Origin: Zygotorulaspora mrakii
Taxonomy: Eukaryota; Ascomycota; Saccharomycetes; Saccharomycetales; Saccharomycetaceae
Assembly: GCF_013402915.1 (NCBI RefSeq)
Contig: NC_050719.1
Location: forward strand, 1,674,001 to 1,738,000
Direction of reading: 5' to 3'
Length of the DNA stretch: 64,000 nucleotides
This document shows, in pieces, positions 38,101 to 48,106 of this stretch. Numbering within the stretch: position 1 is the stretch's first letter; the number at the start of each line of letters is the position of its first letter. A program made the position numbers and the translations under genes. The notes under the pieces were generated by a model. It ran no database searches, was not told where the DNA came from, and saw nothing but the letters and a program-made list of their open reading frames with translations.

Positions 38101-38216
38101 AGGTTACCGTTCGAATGACCGACTTTCTAAAAGCCCAGCGTGAGCTGACCCCAAGCGTTTCTGAGGATGAACTGTCACATTACTTACGTGTAAAAGCTAA
38201 TTTTGAAGGTAGCTGA
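35148..38216 (+). CDS. PEX6: peroxisomal AAA ATPase Pex6
   Basis: The 1022-residue protein matches Pex6 (YNL329C, 1030). With Pex1 it forms the hexamer that pulls ubiquitinated Pex5 from the peroxisome membrane for receptor recycling. The N-terminal domains (1-440) are poorly conserved. D1 (about 440-690) keeps a Walker A (PNTGKS) but has a degenerate Walker B (IIFISHLD, no DE), as is typical of Pex6. D2 (about 715-980) is canonical with GPPGTGKT, VIFFDELDS, GATNRPDLLD and arginine fingers (RPGRFD). The start is ATG 35148, one codon after an in-frame TTG. It sits between MDJ2 and RPD3 as in the YNL328-330 block. Confidence 0.96.
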   Translation: MKASVQFDHSPQSEACIVSKDVFRESWSSEPRRFAEITLPSYNPFDIKPIVAHVQVDENLPSRTARLSAKLFDVPEYGPAFSFCYLQIMDKSPQVFETVAISVSEQLYDKLMQLRLSEHKLEYLKIKFGLRSLETVVWKDFSIYPSLCSISYCAPHFVGLINFQRTQIIFVKSMNLTVSEFSKNSYQFDLLRITPSRNLRMRLKCLEFSVPPDLITPVPSKTDDDTIYAFANFETMLHMGIASGSYVRLASETVSRIVKLFVFANPNSFDSFKIFVHPRIAAHFSKDEEVYVTKCAISETEIQIPSSVSISRVGCWDNSQKILQNIIFSNLKLFLTSKKRVLHGGDMIPIPFDSNMAALCSDDSKGGLPFAKNDRVVWFYVENFEMDSKLNSKSSPEFIIDPNKTKLITANTVSRPPLTIDRCNYISYYGLKKTFDYDFSIFPYAKKMCDVLSSFLSCRDRKIPFSSSILLHSASPNTGKSMLVEFAAGLLGFHLFKIDCTLLTTTVGSIDSTAKIMGYLRGKLDGSVLHSKPAIIFISHLDVIVGKSEQGQDFESGKVTKTMDAELTRLIQDYSSTESETVFIGSVNDIDTMPQNIRNTVKFDINIPIPSENQRLAIFEWLLSPYQLNQQQSSSGQLFHCGRDVSTSKLALQCAGLTPLDIEKIVQSAKYNCFKRSSGYGSRQICVEGLFYVTMEDLSKAITQARDEFSLSIGAPKIPRVTWKDIGGMDTVQGEIMDTIEMPLKHPELFASGMKKRSGILFYGPPGTGKTLMAKAIATNFSLNFFSVKGPELLNMYIGESEANVRRVFQKARDAKPCVIFFDELDSVAPKRGNQGDSGGVMDRIVSQLLAELDSMGTEGDGVFVIGATNRPDLLDDALLRPGRFDKLLYLGISDTDDKQLNILRALTRKFSLADDVNLANVVKKCPFTYTGADFYALCSDAMQNAMSRIAEEVDGKVNEYNKQHNVSLSVRYWFDRIAKEDDMKVTVRMTDFLKAQRELTPSVSEDELSHYLRVKANFEGS

Positions 38217-38629
38217 GATAGAGACTGACACTCAACTGCAAATGCACTTAATTGCGTCATCTGATATCAACCAGCATTTGAGGAAATGGGCGAGCGAAGT
38301 GTACGGTGTAACACTTACTTGCTCTGCAGCCGCAATGCGTAGCTTCGAAAGATATCAATTAGAAACCTCATTTCCAATTGGATATGGGCGGTCTTTCTAT
38401 AGTTTCTGGAACGTATATACACACTCAGTTATGGCAAGAGCTTTAATGGCCTTAAAAGTTAATAATGGAACTACGTATTTAATGACTTTTAGTCTCTCGG
38501 CATTGGCATTAGATTTGAGAAAGCTTGAAGTTAACCTCATTTGCAAATTGAGAAGCCATTCTGGTGTTATACAAAAATAGACGATAGCATTGATCACTTG
38601 TCTAGGGAGTGAACCGTGCAATTATAAAT
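38217..38629. promoter_or_regulatory. PEX6/RPD3 intergenic region
   Basis: This 413-bp gap is the RPD3 promoter. An ORF of 112 codons from the ATG at 38242 runs through it on the plus strand to 38580 but has no recognised domain; it is listed under rejected items. No strong motif is seen. Confidence 0.4.
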
Positions 38630-39928
38630 ATGTATGAAGCAAAACCCTTTGATGAAATTACTGTGAGACCTAACGAGAAAAGAAGGGTCGCTTATTTCTA
38701 CGACGCTGATGTTGGTAACTATGCTTACGGTGCAGGACATCCAATGAAACCACACAGAATAAGAATGGCGCATTCCCTTATTATGAATTACGGTCTGTAT
38801 AAAAAAATGGAAATCTATAGAGCAAAACCTGCCACTAAACAGGAAATGTGCCAATTTCATACTGATGAGTATATCGACTTTTTATCTCGAGTAACTCCTG
38901 ATAACTTGGAAATGTTCAAAAAGGAAAGTGTAAAGTTCAATGTTGGTGATGATTGTCCCGTTTTTGATGGATTATATGAATATTGTAGCATATCGGGCGG
39001 CGGATCTATGGAAGGCGCAGCAAGGTTGAACAGAGGAAAATGTGATATAGCTATTAACTATGCAGGAGGTCTTCACCATGCTAAGAAGGCAGAAGCATCA
39101 GGGTTCTGTTACCTCAATGATATAGTACTGGGGATAATAGAATTACTGAGGTATCACCCAAGAGTTTTATATATTGATATTGACGTTCATCATGGAGATG
39201 GTGTCGAGGAAGCATTTTACACAAGTGATAGGGTAATGACCTGCTCATTCCATAAATATGGTGAATTTTTTCCCGGAACAGGAGAACTGAGGGACACTGG
39301 GGTCGCAAAGGGGAAGTATTACTCCGTTAATGTCCCTCTTAGAGACGGAATAGACGATGCTACATTTAGAAATCTTTTTGAACCTGTTATCGGAAAAATC
39401 ATGGAGTGGTACCAGCCAGCTGCAGTAGTTCTTCAATGTGGTGGTGATTCTTTGTCAGGGGATAGACTTGGCTGCTTCAATCTTTCTATGCGAGGACATG
39501 CAAACTGTGTCAACTATGTGAAATCCTTCGGAATACCGTTGATGGTTGTTGGTGGAGGAGGTTACACAATGAGAAATGTCGCCAGAACATGGTGTTTTGA
39601 AACTGGGCTTCTTAATAACGTTATTTTGGATTCAGAGTTGCCTTACAACGATTATTACGAGTACTACGGGCCAGATTACAAGCTTGATGTCAGACCATCT
39701 AACATGTTCAACGTCAATACATCTGAATATTTGGAAAAAGTTCTGTCATCTGTTATTGAAAATTTAGAGAATACGAAATATGCTCCAAGTGTTCAAATGA
39801 ATGAAGTTCCACGCGATCCTGAAGATTTGGGTGATGTAGAAGAGGACACGGCAGAAGCAATTGACACTAAAGGAGGATCACAGTATGCAAGAGATCAGCT
39901 GATTGAGAAGCAAAATGAATTTTACTAA
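38630..39928 (+). CDS. RPD3: class I histone deacetylase Rpd3
   Basis: The 432-residue protein is nearly identical to Rpd3 (YNL330C, 433 residues), the zinc-dependent catalytic subunit of the Rpd3L and Rpd3S corepressor complexes that deacetylate H3 and H4. The catalytic His pair is in GGLHHAKK; zinc ligands are D and H in DIDVHHGDG and D in [13 protein letters not shown]; the transition-state Tyr is in GGGGYTMRN. The acidic C-terminus ends in [15 protein letters not shown]. The start is ATG 38630 (MYEAKPFD); an in-frame GTG at 38609 is rejected by alignment with the known N-terminus. It is nuclear. Confidence 0.98.
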   Translation: MYEAKPFDEITVRPNEKRRVAYFYDADVGNYAYGAGHPMKPHRIRMAHSLIMNYGLYKKMEIYRAKPATKQEMCQFHTDEYIDFLSRVTPDNLEMFKKESVKFNVGDDCPVFDGLYEYCSISGGGSMEGAARLNRGKCDIAINYAGGLHHAKKAEASGFCYLNDIVLGIIELLRYHPRVLYIDIDVHHGDGVEEAFYTSDRVMTCSFHKYGEFFPGTGELRDTGVAKGKYYSVNVPLRDGIDDATFRNLFEPVIGKIMEWYQPAAVVLQCGGDSLSGDRLGCFNLSMRGHANCVNYVKSFGIPLMVVGGGGYTMRNVARTWCFETGLLNNVILDSELPYNDYYEYYGPDYKLDVRPSNMFNVNTSEYLEKVLSSVIENLENTKYAPSVQMNEVPRDPEDLGDVEEDTAEAIDTKGGSQYARDQLIEKQNEFY

Positions 39929-40911
<983 letters not shown>

Positions 40912-40969
40912 GTTTAGTTGATAGTACATCTAAGTATGAACTTATATGATTTAATTTATGTATAATTTG

Positions 40970-42379
40970 TCACAACAGTGGCCCGTTTCCAGTCTTTGAC
41001 GAGTTTTTTTTTAATTGTCTCAATACGTCTCTTTTTCTACGTTTCGCCTCTTTCATCCAAGGTCCTCTATTGTCCCAAAATTCGTCATCCCATTTCTCGA
41101 AATTCGTCTCATTATAAATACTCTTAACTCGAGTTAATTGGGTTTGTCCTACTAAGAACGGCGAATTGAAATGAGGGAAAAATAACTGTGCAATATCTTT
41201 TTTTAAAGTCTGCGGCCCTTCTTTATTCAGTTCCCATAACTCCTGAGGGGCAATCGTTACTGCATCAACCTCAGAATCCTTTTGGTGATCTATATCATCA
41301 TCAGACTCCGCAATCAACTTAAATCCATCCTTCCGTGCATCTTCAGGGTTGAAAAGGTCTCTGAGCGTTTCGGTATTACCGGTGTTTTCTCCTTTTCCAT
41401 CCTTCGTACTACTGAAATTGGGTATAAACTTATTGTCAACGCTCTCGCTATTCGAAAGTATGTCTTCATGATGTGAGGGGAGATTTGTCTTACTTGTCTC
41501 GGAGAAAGAAACTTTCTGCTGCGTGGGTGTATAACCATGGCTATCGCCACCATCTTGAAGTTTACTTTGATGTGTACTGACATCCATATCAGCATGTTTT
41601 TTGACCGTAATTTCCTCATCCTCTTCCAGCTCCAACGGTTTTTCAAAATTGAAAGTATTCAATATGTTATCCAAAACATTATTAATCTTTTCCTTTTCAT
41701 CAACTGCTGAGTGGTGGTCATCTGGAAGATCCTGATGGTTTTGGATAATAGATGCATACCTGACAGGAATTTTTGATCTGTGATACGTTAATCTGTCAAC
41801 AATATGATCATAATCATTGCGCCATTGATTATTTGAAAATTTAATTACGAGATCCCTTACGTCTTTATCCCTTTCGAAACCCCACAGCTTAGTCTTATAG
41901 CATTTGTATACTTTCAGTGAACCATTTACGTTTATCCTGAATGTTGGATTGCGCACTTGCTTTTTAGGTCTTGGTGTCTCCCGAACACGTCCTGGGATCA
42001 AAGCGCATCTATTTTTCCAGTCCATGTTGATATTTTCTATTTTTTTGAAATACTCCCAATTCTTCTTTTGCATCTTCTTTTCGATGACACAGCTTTCTTT
42101 TTTATCCTGTTCCTGTCTGGCTACCCGTAACGCATTCCAATCAGGTTTCGCTTCTGCCACCCTTAACTCATTTCCCTTGAACTTAACATTATTGAAGCAT
42201 CTTTTCAAATTATTTAGCTGCGCTTCATTTTCGAAAGACATGTTAATGTAGGCAAATGTATGGTGTTGTTCGAATTCTTTGTTCAGACATTGTCCAAATT
42301 TCTGAAATCTCCCATACAACTGTGTCACACATTCGTCTACATTCTGAAACAGGTTTCCTACATATATCCGTCTCTCCAT
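40970..42379 (-). CDS. NOP8: nucleolar RRM protein Nop8 (60S biogenesis)
   Basis: The 469-residue protein starts at ATG 42379 (MERRIYVGNLF), aligning with Nop8 (YOL144W, 484 residues). The RRM spans about 2-80 (RIYVGNLF, HTFAYINMSF). The middle has the Nop8-specific block NPTFRINVNGSLKVYKCYKTKLWGFE (encoded near 41920), and the C-terminus is charged and basic with FEKWDDEFWDNRGPWMKEAKRRKRD. Nop8 works with Nip7 and Rrp43 partners in early 60S ribosomal subunit assembly in the nucleolus. The ORF is open upstream to 42487, but those residues lie before the RRM and are probably untranslated. A Reb1-like TTACCCG (42529-42535) lies in the divergent promoter shared with CTR9. Confidence 0.92.
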   Translation of the reverse strand: MERRIYVGNLFQNVDECVTQLYGRFQKFGQCLNKEFEQHHTFAYINMSFENEAQLNNLKRCFNNVKFKGNELRVAEAKPDWNALRVARQEQDKKESCVIEKKMQKKNWEYFKKIENINMDWKNRCALIPGRVRETPRPKKQVRNPTFRINVNGSLKVYKCYKTKLWGFERDKDVRDLVIKFSNNQWRNDYDHIVDRLTYHRSKIPVRYASIIQNHQDLPDDHHSAVDEKEKINNVLDNILNTFNFEKPLELEEDEEITVKKHADMDVSTHQSKLQDGGDSHGYTPTQQKVSFSETSKTNLPSHHEDILSNSESVDNKFIPNFSSTKDGKGENTGNTETLRDLFNPEDARKDGFKLIAESDDDIDHQKDSEVDAVTIAPQELWELNKEGPQTLKKDIAQLFFPHFNSPFLVGQTQLTRVKSIYNETNFEKWDDEFWDNRGPWMKEAKRRKRDVLRQLKKNSSKTGNGPLL

Positions 42380-42528
42380 ATTAAAAATCGAAATGAAGGG
42401 TTCGGGACGCGGTATGGCTATTAAATTTTTATCGAAAAGATAAATGTGTATATTGTATCTCATCTCTTCTGATATCATATCAGCCAAGCGTGAAGTTTTT
42501 CATTTTCCCAATTATTAAAAAATGAATA

Positions 42529-42535
42529 TTACCCG
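42529..42535 (+). promoter_or_regulatory. Reb1-type site TTACCCG between NOP8 and CTR9
   Basis: TTACCCG lies in the 286-bp divergent promoter, 150 bp from the NOP8 start and 131 bp from the CTR9 start, a typical position for a shared Reb1 site. Confidence 0.5.
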
Positions 42536-42665
42536 ACCTTCTTGAAAAATTGAATGCCAACGATGAAAACTAGAACTCTACAGATATCTAATAAAGATAG
42601 GACTGAAGGATTTTCGAAGTTAAACAATTAATAAGGTACGATAGGACGCATATCAAGAGAGAGAC

Positions 42666-45600
42666 ATGGAGACTGCTATGTCTGCCGGGTATCCAACTAT
42701 CAAATGGGCGACATCTTTAGATATTCCTCTAAGGGCGTCCGAAGAGGTTGTGAGTATCGACTTGGACAATGATTTACCAGACGATCCCGCCGATTTGAAG
42801 ACGCTCTTGGTAGAAGAGGGTTCTGATAAGGAACATTGGTTGACAATCTCGGAAGCATATTGCAACCATGGTAGGACTAGAGCTGGGATAAGGTTGATTG
42901 AACTCGCTCTGGAAAACTTTGAAAACAAAGATAAAGCTCCCCTTCACACCTTTTTGACATGGGCACATTTGAAAGTGTCTAAGGAAAACTTAAATAATCC
43001 TGCTATCAGGATAGAGGCTCTCACGAAAGCAGAAGAGCATTTGAAGAGTGCAATTGGGTTCGATCCTACATCGATTGGTAATATGTTGGCAACGATAGAT
43101 CTGTACTATCAAAGAGGTCATTATGACAGAGCATTGGAAACATTAGATCTGTTCGTTAAAAATATCTATGAAGAAGATCGTAGGAACGGCAGAGCTTCAA
43201 AGCCCAACTCCTTATTTTTATTATTGAGGGCTAAGCTTTTATTTCAAAAAAAGAACTTTCAAGCAAGTCTGCGGTCCTTTCAAGAGCTATTGGTAATAAA
43301 TCCAGTGATGCAACCAGATCCAAGGATTGGCATTGGGCTCTGCTTTTGGCACCTCAAGGATTACAAAATTGCCGTAACCTCTTGGAAGAGAGCCCTTGAA
43401 TTAAACGCTGAAGACAAGAGCGCAGCTATTCTTGTTTTATTGGGTGACTTTCACAATACACTTTCCTCTAGAGATGATCATGGATTCAAAGAAAGCTATT
43501 CAAAAGCGTTGGAGGACCTCAAAAATCTTTATAGCACTGATAAGGAAAACCCGGTTCTACTGGCTTTGCTACAGAGTTACTTTTACTTCACACGAAATTT
43601 TAAAAAAGTGCTGGAAATTTACGAAAACCGTATCAAGCCTCTTGAAGCAACGACTACCAAGACAGTTTTGTCCGAGGCAAAATTCTGGTGCGGTAGGGCC
43701 TACTATTCTTTGCGAGATTATAGGAACGCATTCGCAATGTTTCAAGAGTGCTTGAAATTAGATGAAGATAACTTGCTAGCAAGATTTGGACTGGGTCAAA
43801 CTCAAATCAAAAACAAGCTAGTTGAAGAGGGTATCCTTACTTTTGAAAATTTGTACAAAAACTTCGAAAATATTCAAGAGCTGAATTACATGCTTGGCCT
43901 ACTATATGCTATCAAAAGTTTGGATTCCCAGAATCGAAAAGATATTACAAGAGGGGAGGCCTTGAAATACAACGAGAAAGCAATTCAGCATTTAGAGAAA
44001 TACATAAAGCTTACAACATCTAAGAAGAATCAAATCGTTGTTCCTCGCGCTTATTTGTTGATTTCACAGCTTTATGAAACTCAAAATAATTATAAGCAGT
44101 CATTGGAAACTTTATCAAAAGCTTTGGAACAATACAACGAAATGGAAAATGGCAATATCCCTCTTGAAGTGTTAAACAATCTAGGGTGTTTTCATTTCAT
44201 CACCGGTGACTTTGAGAAGGCGCATGAATTCATCGAAAAGGCACAAAACCAAGCAACAGGAAGTTCGGTTATTACCATCGGTTATAATTTAGCCAGATCG
44301 TCCGGATTCGGAGATAAAACAGAATCACAATCCGTGTATGATAAAATATTATCGGCGCATCCTGGTTATATTGATGCACGAATCAGAAGTCTGTTACTTA
44401 AATATTATCAACAGCAAGAAGTTGGCATAATACAGAAAGAAGCTAATGAATTATTCTCTCAAAACAAAGACAATTTGGAAGTTCGTGCCTTTTACAGTTG
44501 GTACCTGAAACATAATAAGAAAAATGCCAAGGAAAATAACGATATGGAAACTGCTCATAATAAGGAGACATTGGTAAAATATAATTCCCATGATCTATAT
44601 GCACTAATTTCACTTGGTAATCTGTATTGTATTATTGCCAGAGCAGAAAAAAAATCAGCAAAAGTGAAGGAACAAGAAAGCTCAAAGCAATCGTATTTGA
44701 AGGCAGTGCAATTATTTCAAAAGGTCTTGCAACTAGACGCTTTCAATGTTTTTGCAGCCCAAGGTATTGCCATCGTTTTTGCTGAAACCAAAAGAATGGG
44801 TTCTGCATTAGAAATTTTGAGAAAGGTCAGAGATTCTCTTGATAATATAGACGTTCATGTAAACATTTCGCATTGTTTACTTGAAATGCATGACTACTCA
44901 AAGGCGATAGAAAGTTACGAGTTTGCATTGAAAAAGTATGGCAATAAACATAATGAAGCAGTTATTCACAATCTGCTGGGCAAAGCGTGGTATTCCAGGG
45001 GTATCAAAGAAAAGTCACTGGAATTTTTCCAAAAAGCTCTGGCAAATGTTGAGATGGCAATTGAAATTACCGAACAGAATTCAGTCCTACAAGGTAAATT
45101 TGCTACTAGCCTGAGGTATAATACAGCCTTGCTGCATTTTCAAATCGCTGAGACTTTGAGAAGATCCAACGTCAAGGATCGTAAACTTGATGATATTGTA
45201 AAGGCGATGGATGGTCTGGTAGTTGGTTTAAATTACCTAAAAAGTTTGAAGAATGCAGAGGAATTTGTCATTATTCCAAAGGAAGAGTTGGAGCAACGTA
45301 TCCAACTTGGTGAAACGACAATGAAAAATGCATTAGAACGTAGTATTAAGGAACAAGAAGAATACGCTCTAGAGCAAGCAAAGAAAATGGAAGACGCACG
45401 TAGGATTTTGGAAGAAAATGAAGCACAAAGAAGAGAACAGTTACAAAATGAAGAAGAAGCTTCTAGGCTAAAGCTGGAGAAACAGAAAGAGGAATATAGA
45501 AGACTGCAAGATGAGGCTCAAAAACTAATTCAAGAACGTGAAAGTATGGCAGTCATAGATGATCAAAAAAGTGACGTTAGTGATGGCGAATATGGTTCCG

Positions 45601-45938
45601 ATAAGGATGCAAATAAATCCAAGAAGAGGGGTGGCAGGAAAAGAAAAACATCTTCTAAAGCAGCACCAGAAGGGAAGAAAAGAAGGAAGAAGAATCGTGA
45701 GAGTAAATCTAGCGAGCCTAGTGAGCCACAGCTGGAAGAAGATGAAAAGACCGACGGCAATGATAACAATGATGATGAAGACGTTGCGGTAAATGCAGGG
45801 AGGCGTAAGGCCAGAAAGGTAGCACTTTCAGAGGAGTTTATCGAAGAAAGTGATGAAAACTCTGATCACTCTGACGATGACAAAGCAGAAAATACGAACG
45901 AACGCCAATCCGATAATGACGTTGATGATTTATTCTGA
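42666..45938 (+). CDS. CTR9: Paf1 complex subunit Ctr9
   Basis: The 1090-residue protein matches Ctr9 (YOL145C, 1077). It is the TPR scaffold of the Paf1 transcription elongation complex, needed for H2B ubiquitination, H3K4/K36 methylation and RNA 3' end formation. Residues about 50-830 are many TPR repeats (for example SLFLLLRAKLLFQKKNFQASL, FWCGRAYYSLRDYRNAFAMFQECLKLD). Residues about 880-960 form a charged coiled coil (KEQEEYALEQAKKMEDARR). The tail alternates acidic and basic runs (KKRGGRKRKTSSK; DENSDHSDDDKAEN). The ATG at 42666 is the only sensible start. It is nuclear. Confidence 0.97.
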   Translation: METAMSAGYPTIKWATSLDIPLRASEEVVSIDLDNDLPDDPADLKTLLVEEGSDKEHWLTISEAYCNHGRTRAGIRLIELALENFENKDKAPLHTFLTWAHLKVSKENLNNPAIRIEALTKAEEHLKSAIGFDPTSIGNMLATIDLYYQRGHYDRALETLDLFVKNIYEEDRRNGRASKPNSLFLLLRAKLLFQKKNFQASLRSFQELLVINPVMQPDPRIGIGLCFWHLKDYKIAVTSWKRALELNAEDKSAAILVLLGDFHNTLSSRDDHGFKESYSKALEDLKNLYSTDKENPVLLALLQSYFYFTRNFKKVLEIYENRIKPLEATTTKTVLSEAKFWCGRAYYSLRDYRNAFAMFQECLKLDEDNLLARFGLGQTQIKNKLVEEGILTFENLYKNFENIQELNYMLGLLYAIKSLDSQNRKDITRGEALKYNEKAIQHLEKYIKLTTSKKNQIVVPRAYLLISQLYETQNNYKQSLETLSKALEQYNEMENGNIPLEVLNNLGCFHFITGDFEKAHEFIEKAQNQATGSSVITIGYNLARSSGFGDKTESQSVYDKILSAHPGYIDARIRSLLLKYYQQQEVGIIQKEANELFSQNKDNLEVRAFYSWYLKHNKKNAKENNDMETAHNKETLVKYNSHDLYALISLGNLYCIIARAEKKSAKVKEQESSKQSYLKAVQLFQKVLQLDAFNVFAAQGIAIVFAETKRMGSALEILRKVRDSLDNIDVHVNISHCLLEMHDYSKAIESYEFALKKYGNKHNEAVIHNLLGKAWYSRGIKEKSLEFFQKALANVEMAIEITEQNSVLQGKFATSLRYNTALLHFQIAETLRRSNVKDRKLDDIVKAMDGLVVGLNYLKSLKNAEEFVIIPKEELEQRIQLGETTMKNALERSIKEQEEYALEQAKKMEDARRILEENEAQRREQLQNEEEASRLKLEKQKEEYRRLQDEAQKLIQERESMAVIDDQKSDVSDGEYGSDKDANKSKKRGGRKRKTSSKAAPEGKKRRKKNRESKSSEPSEPQLEEDEKTDGNDNNDDEDVAVNAGRRKARKVALSEEFIEESDENSDHSDDDKAENTNERQSDNDVDDLF

Positions 45939-46044
45939 AAGAAATTGCAGCAAGTGCGACAGCACTTGAGCTTTAACATCCTTAAGTATATGTCTCTATA
46001 TCTATACTATTAGAAAATCGAAACAATGAATATGTAATATTTTA

Positions 46045-46659
46045 TCACCTCTCCACCATCCACCTCTTCGTTTGTTTGTAGGAATCGTGTGCATGCCTAT
46101 GTAAATCTTTTTCGAATTGGTCGAGTGTCATTAAAAATTGCGAATTCTTATTGGCAGACTCGAAATGAACGCTGTGTGACTCAAGACGACTGTCTGTGGT
46201 TGTTGTGCTTGTCACAATATTGACGCTTCCAGCATGATTGTTAATCTCAAGTGCCCTCGCCAGCAACATCTCGCTCACAACAGACGCCAGCTCCTTGTCC
46301 TCGAACAAAGTTATCCACTTCACAGCCAAAGAATAAAAATATGCATTGACAGAATGTACATCTAGGCTTTCAGGGCTCGCCTTTGCGGAATTTATAAATT
46401 TTGTAGCGAAAAAGTCTGGTTTCAGTAGCTCGACAAACGGTATAGGTTCTTCTGGCTCATATTCTGTATCTTCATCACTACCTCCGCCAACAATTGCAAG
46501 TATTCTAGCCAACCATAAGGGCAAGTTGAGTTTAGAATTCTTTTCGATGGCTCTTCCTGGATTGCCTTCCAGATAGCCCAATCCTGGCATCTTAAATTGG
46601 AATTTACAAGGCACTTCAACACTATCTGCTAAGACATCTTCTATATCAAAGTATCCCAT
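46045..46659 (-). CDS. PSF3: GINS complex subunit Psf3
   Basis: The 204-residue protein begins MGYFDIEDVLADSVEVPCKF, the Psf3 (YOL146W, 194 residues) N-terminal signature. GINS (Sld5-Psf1-Psf2-Psf3) joins Cdc45 and Mcm2-7 to make the CMG replicative helicase in the nucleus. The helical A-domain includes LPLWLARILA and FFATKFINSAKASP. A MluI cell-cycle box ACGCGT lies 86 bp upstream (46746-46751), in line with G1/S expression of replication genes. It is convergent with CTR9 (106 bp) and divergent from PEX11. Confidence 0.95.
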   Translation of the reverse strand: MGYFDIEDVLADSVEVPCKFQFKMPGLGYLEGNPGRAIEKNSKLNLPLWLARILAIVGGGSDEDTEYEPEEPIPFVELLKPDFFATKFINSAKASPESLDVHSVNAYFYSLAVKWITLFEDKELASVVSEMLLARALEINNHAGSVNIVTSTTTTDSRLESHSVHFESANKNSQFLMTLDQFEKDLHRHAHDSYKQTKRWMVER

Positions 46660-47015
46660 GCCTCTTGCGATAATACGATCCCATTCAGATCACTTTTGGT
46701 GAACTGGATGCTCTCTTTCGTCGTGATATCGTCATCTTTAATGTAACGCGTCGAATTTTTCATTATATTGATCCATCGGCCCGAATTTAAGTCGCCTAAT
46801 TCTCATTTCGGGGACCATATAAAAAGCGAAAGGATGGAGTACTTAGAAATGAAACAACTGCCAATCAAGTTGGGGACCATAAAAAGACAGAAGCTATTTA
46901 GATAAGAAGTTTGAGGTAAGGAGCTCGTTATTCATATCTATAGGCACTAGGTTAGAAAACACCAAAGTGACTGTCAGTTGGGCTTTTGGAGGAATTTTAA
47001 GGAAAACTCACCCCT
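46660..47015. promoter_or_regulatory. divergent PSF3/PEX11 promoter
   Basis: It has ACGCGT at 46746-46751 on the PSF3 side and a repeated GGGGACCATA(TA)AAAAG word at about 46810-46826 and 46873-46886 on the PEX11 side. I found no clear oleate response element (CGGN3TNAN9-12CCG). Confidence 0.5.
46746..46751. promoter_or_regulatory. MluI cell-cycle box (MBF site) of PSF3
   Basis: ACGCGT, the MBF (Mbp1/Swi6) binding core, is 87 bp upstream of a DNA replication gene. The motif is palindromic, and its place and gene type support function. Confidence 0.65.
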
Positions 47016-47723
47016 ATGGTATACGATACAGTAGTTTATCATCCATCGCTTACGAGACTTATCAAGTTCTTAGATAGCTCAGCGGGAAGAGAGAAAGTTC
47101 TGCGTCTTCTGCAGTACTTGAGTCGCTTTCTCGCAGTGCAGCAATCGTCCCTGCTGGCGAAACAGTTGCAGGCGCAGTTTACATTTGTGAGAAAAATTCT
47201 GCGGTTTCTCAAGCCCCTAAATCATTTACAGGCAGCGGCTAAATTTTATGACAATAAGCTTTCTGGAGATTCGCTTATTCGCTATGCAAATATTGTCAAG
47301 AACTTGGCTTACGCAGGATATTTGACGCTTGACCAGGTGAATCTGTTGCGCATTCTCAAGATAATCCCGGTCACGCCGCTGAGCGGTAAGAAAATACCAC
47401 GTTGGACCAACATTTGTTGGTTTATTGGTTTGTTAAGTGGTATTGTCTTGGATTTACGCAACATGCATCTGTCGCAAACACGTATTTTGGCTTTGTTATC
47501 GGAACAGGAGAAGGCCGACACTGACGATAAAAAGCTGCTAAATACAGCTTACAAACAGAGGTACGCAGCTACGAGAAGACTTATTTGGGACGCAATTGAT
47601 TCATTCATAGTTTTGAACAACTTGAATTATTTGCATAATCAAGATGGTTATATTGCACTGGGAGGTATCGCAACTTCGCTATTTGGGCTGCAAGATTTGT
47701 GGAAGGCTGCATCCAAAAACTGA
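47016..47723 (+). CDS. PEX11: peroxisomal membrane protein Pex11
   Basis: The 235-residue protein matches Pex11 (YOL147C, 236 residues), the membrane-elongating factor for peroxisome proliferation and medium-chain fatty acid oxidation. The N-terminal amphipathic helices (VVYHPSLTRLIKFLDSSAGREKVLRLLQYLSR begins the region, residues 6-37) are the membrane-remodelling part. A hydrophobic segment lies near 131-148 (ICWFIGLLSGIVLDLRNM), and the C-terminus has GYIALGGIATSLFGLQDLWKAA. The gene is between PSF3 and SPT20 as in S. cerevisiae. Confidence 0.96.
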   Translation: MVYDTVVYHPSLTRLIKFLDSSAGREKVLRLLQYLSRFLAVQQSSLLAKQLQAQFTFVRKILRFLKPLNHLQAAAKFYDNKLSGDSLIRYANIVKNLAYAGYLTLDQVNLLRILKIIPVTPLSGKKIPRWTNICWFIGLLSGIVLDLRNMHLSQTRILALLSEQEKADTDDKKLLNTAYKQRYAATRRLIWDAIDSFIVLNNLNYLHNQDGYIALGGIATSLFGLQDLWKAASKN

Positions 47724-48106
47724 ACCACTCGTGTGTTTCACTGAATACTAGGATTTTGCTTTATGTAGGTTATTTGACATTAGGGACCTGCGTATGATTA
47801 TAATTAGTTAATGAGATTCTTGACACCAATCAAGTCTTTCCTATGTAACTAACAATGCGTCGACGAGTTTTGAGCGAGCTACATAATTTCAATACCCGAA
47901 CAGATATGATAGGCAGCTTGAACAAACGAGCATTCCTAAGTTGATGTACAGCAGCAGCACACATAATTTCAATGCTACATAATCATCGCGTCTTACGGTT
48001 AGTCATTTATCTTATTGATCACTTTCTCAAAAGAAAAGCAAACTACTGTAACAATTGAGTGATGACAAGTAACTATATGGTATCTCCAGGCACCATATAA
48101 TTGGTC
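47724..48106. promoter_or_regulatory. SPT20 upstream region
   Basis: This 383-bp gap is the PEX11 terminator and SPT20 promoter. A repeated word CTCCAGGC(A/T)CC occurs at 48085-48095 and 48118-48128. No gene is seen. Confidence 0.35.

Noticed and set aside
38203..38580. 125-codon plus-strand ORF between PEX6 and RPD3
   Set aside because: It starts with a TTG inside PEX6, has no recognisable domain and fills the RPD3 promoter. I could not support it as a gene, though conservation in relatives would reopen the question.
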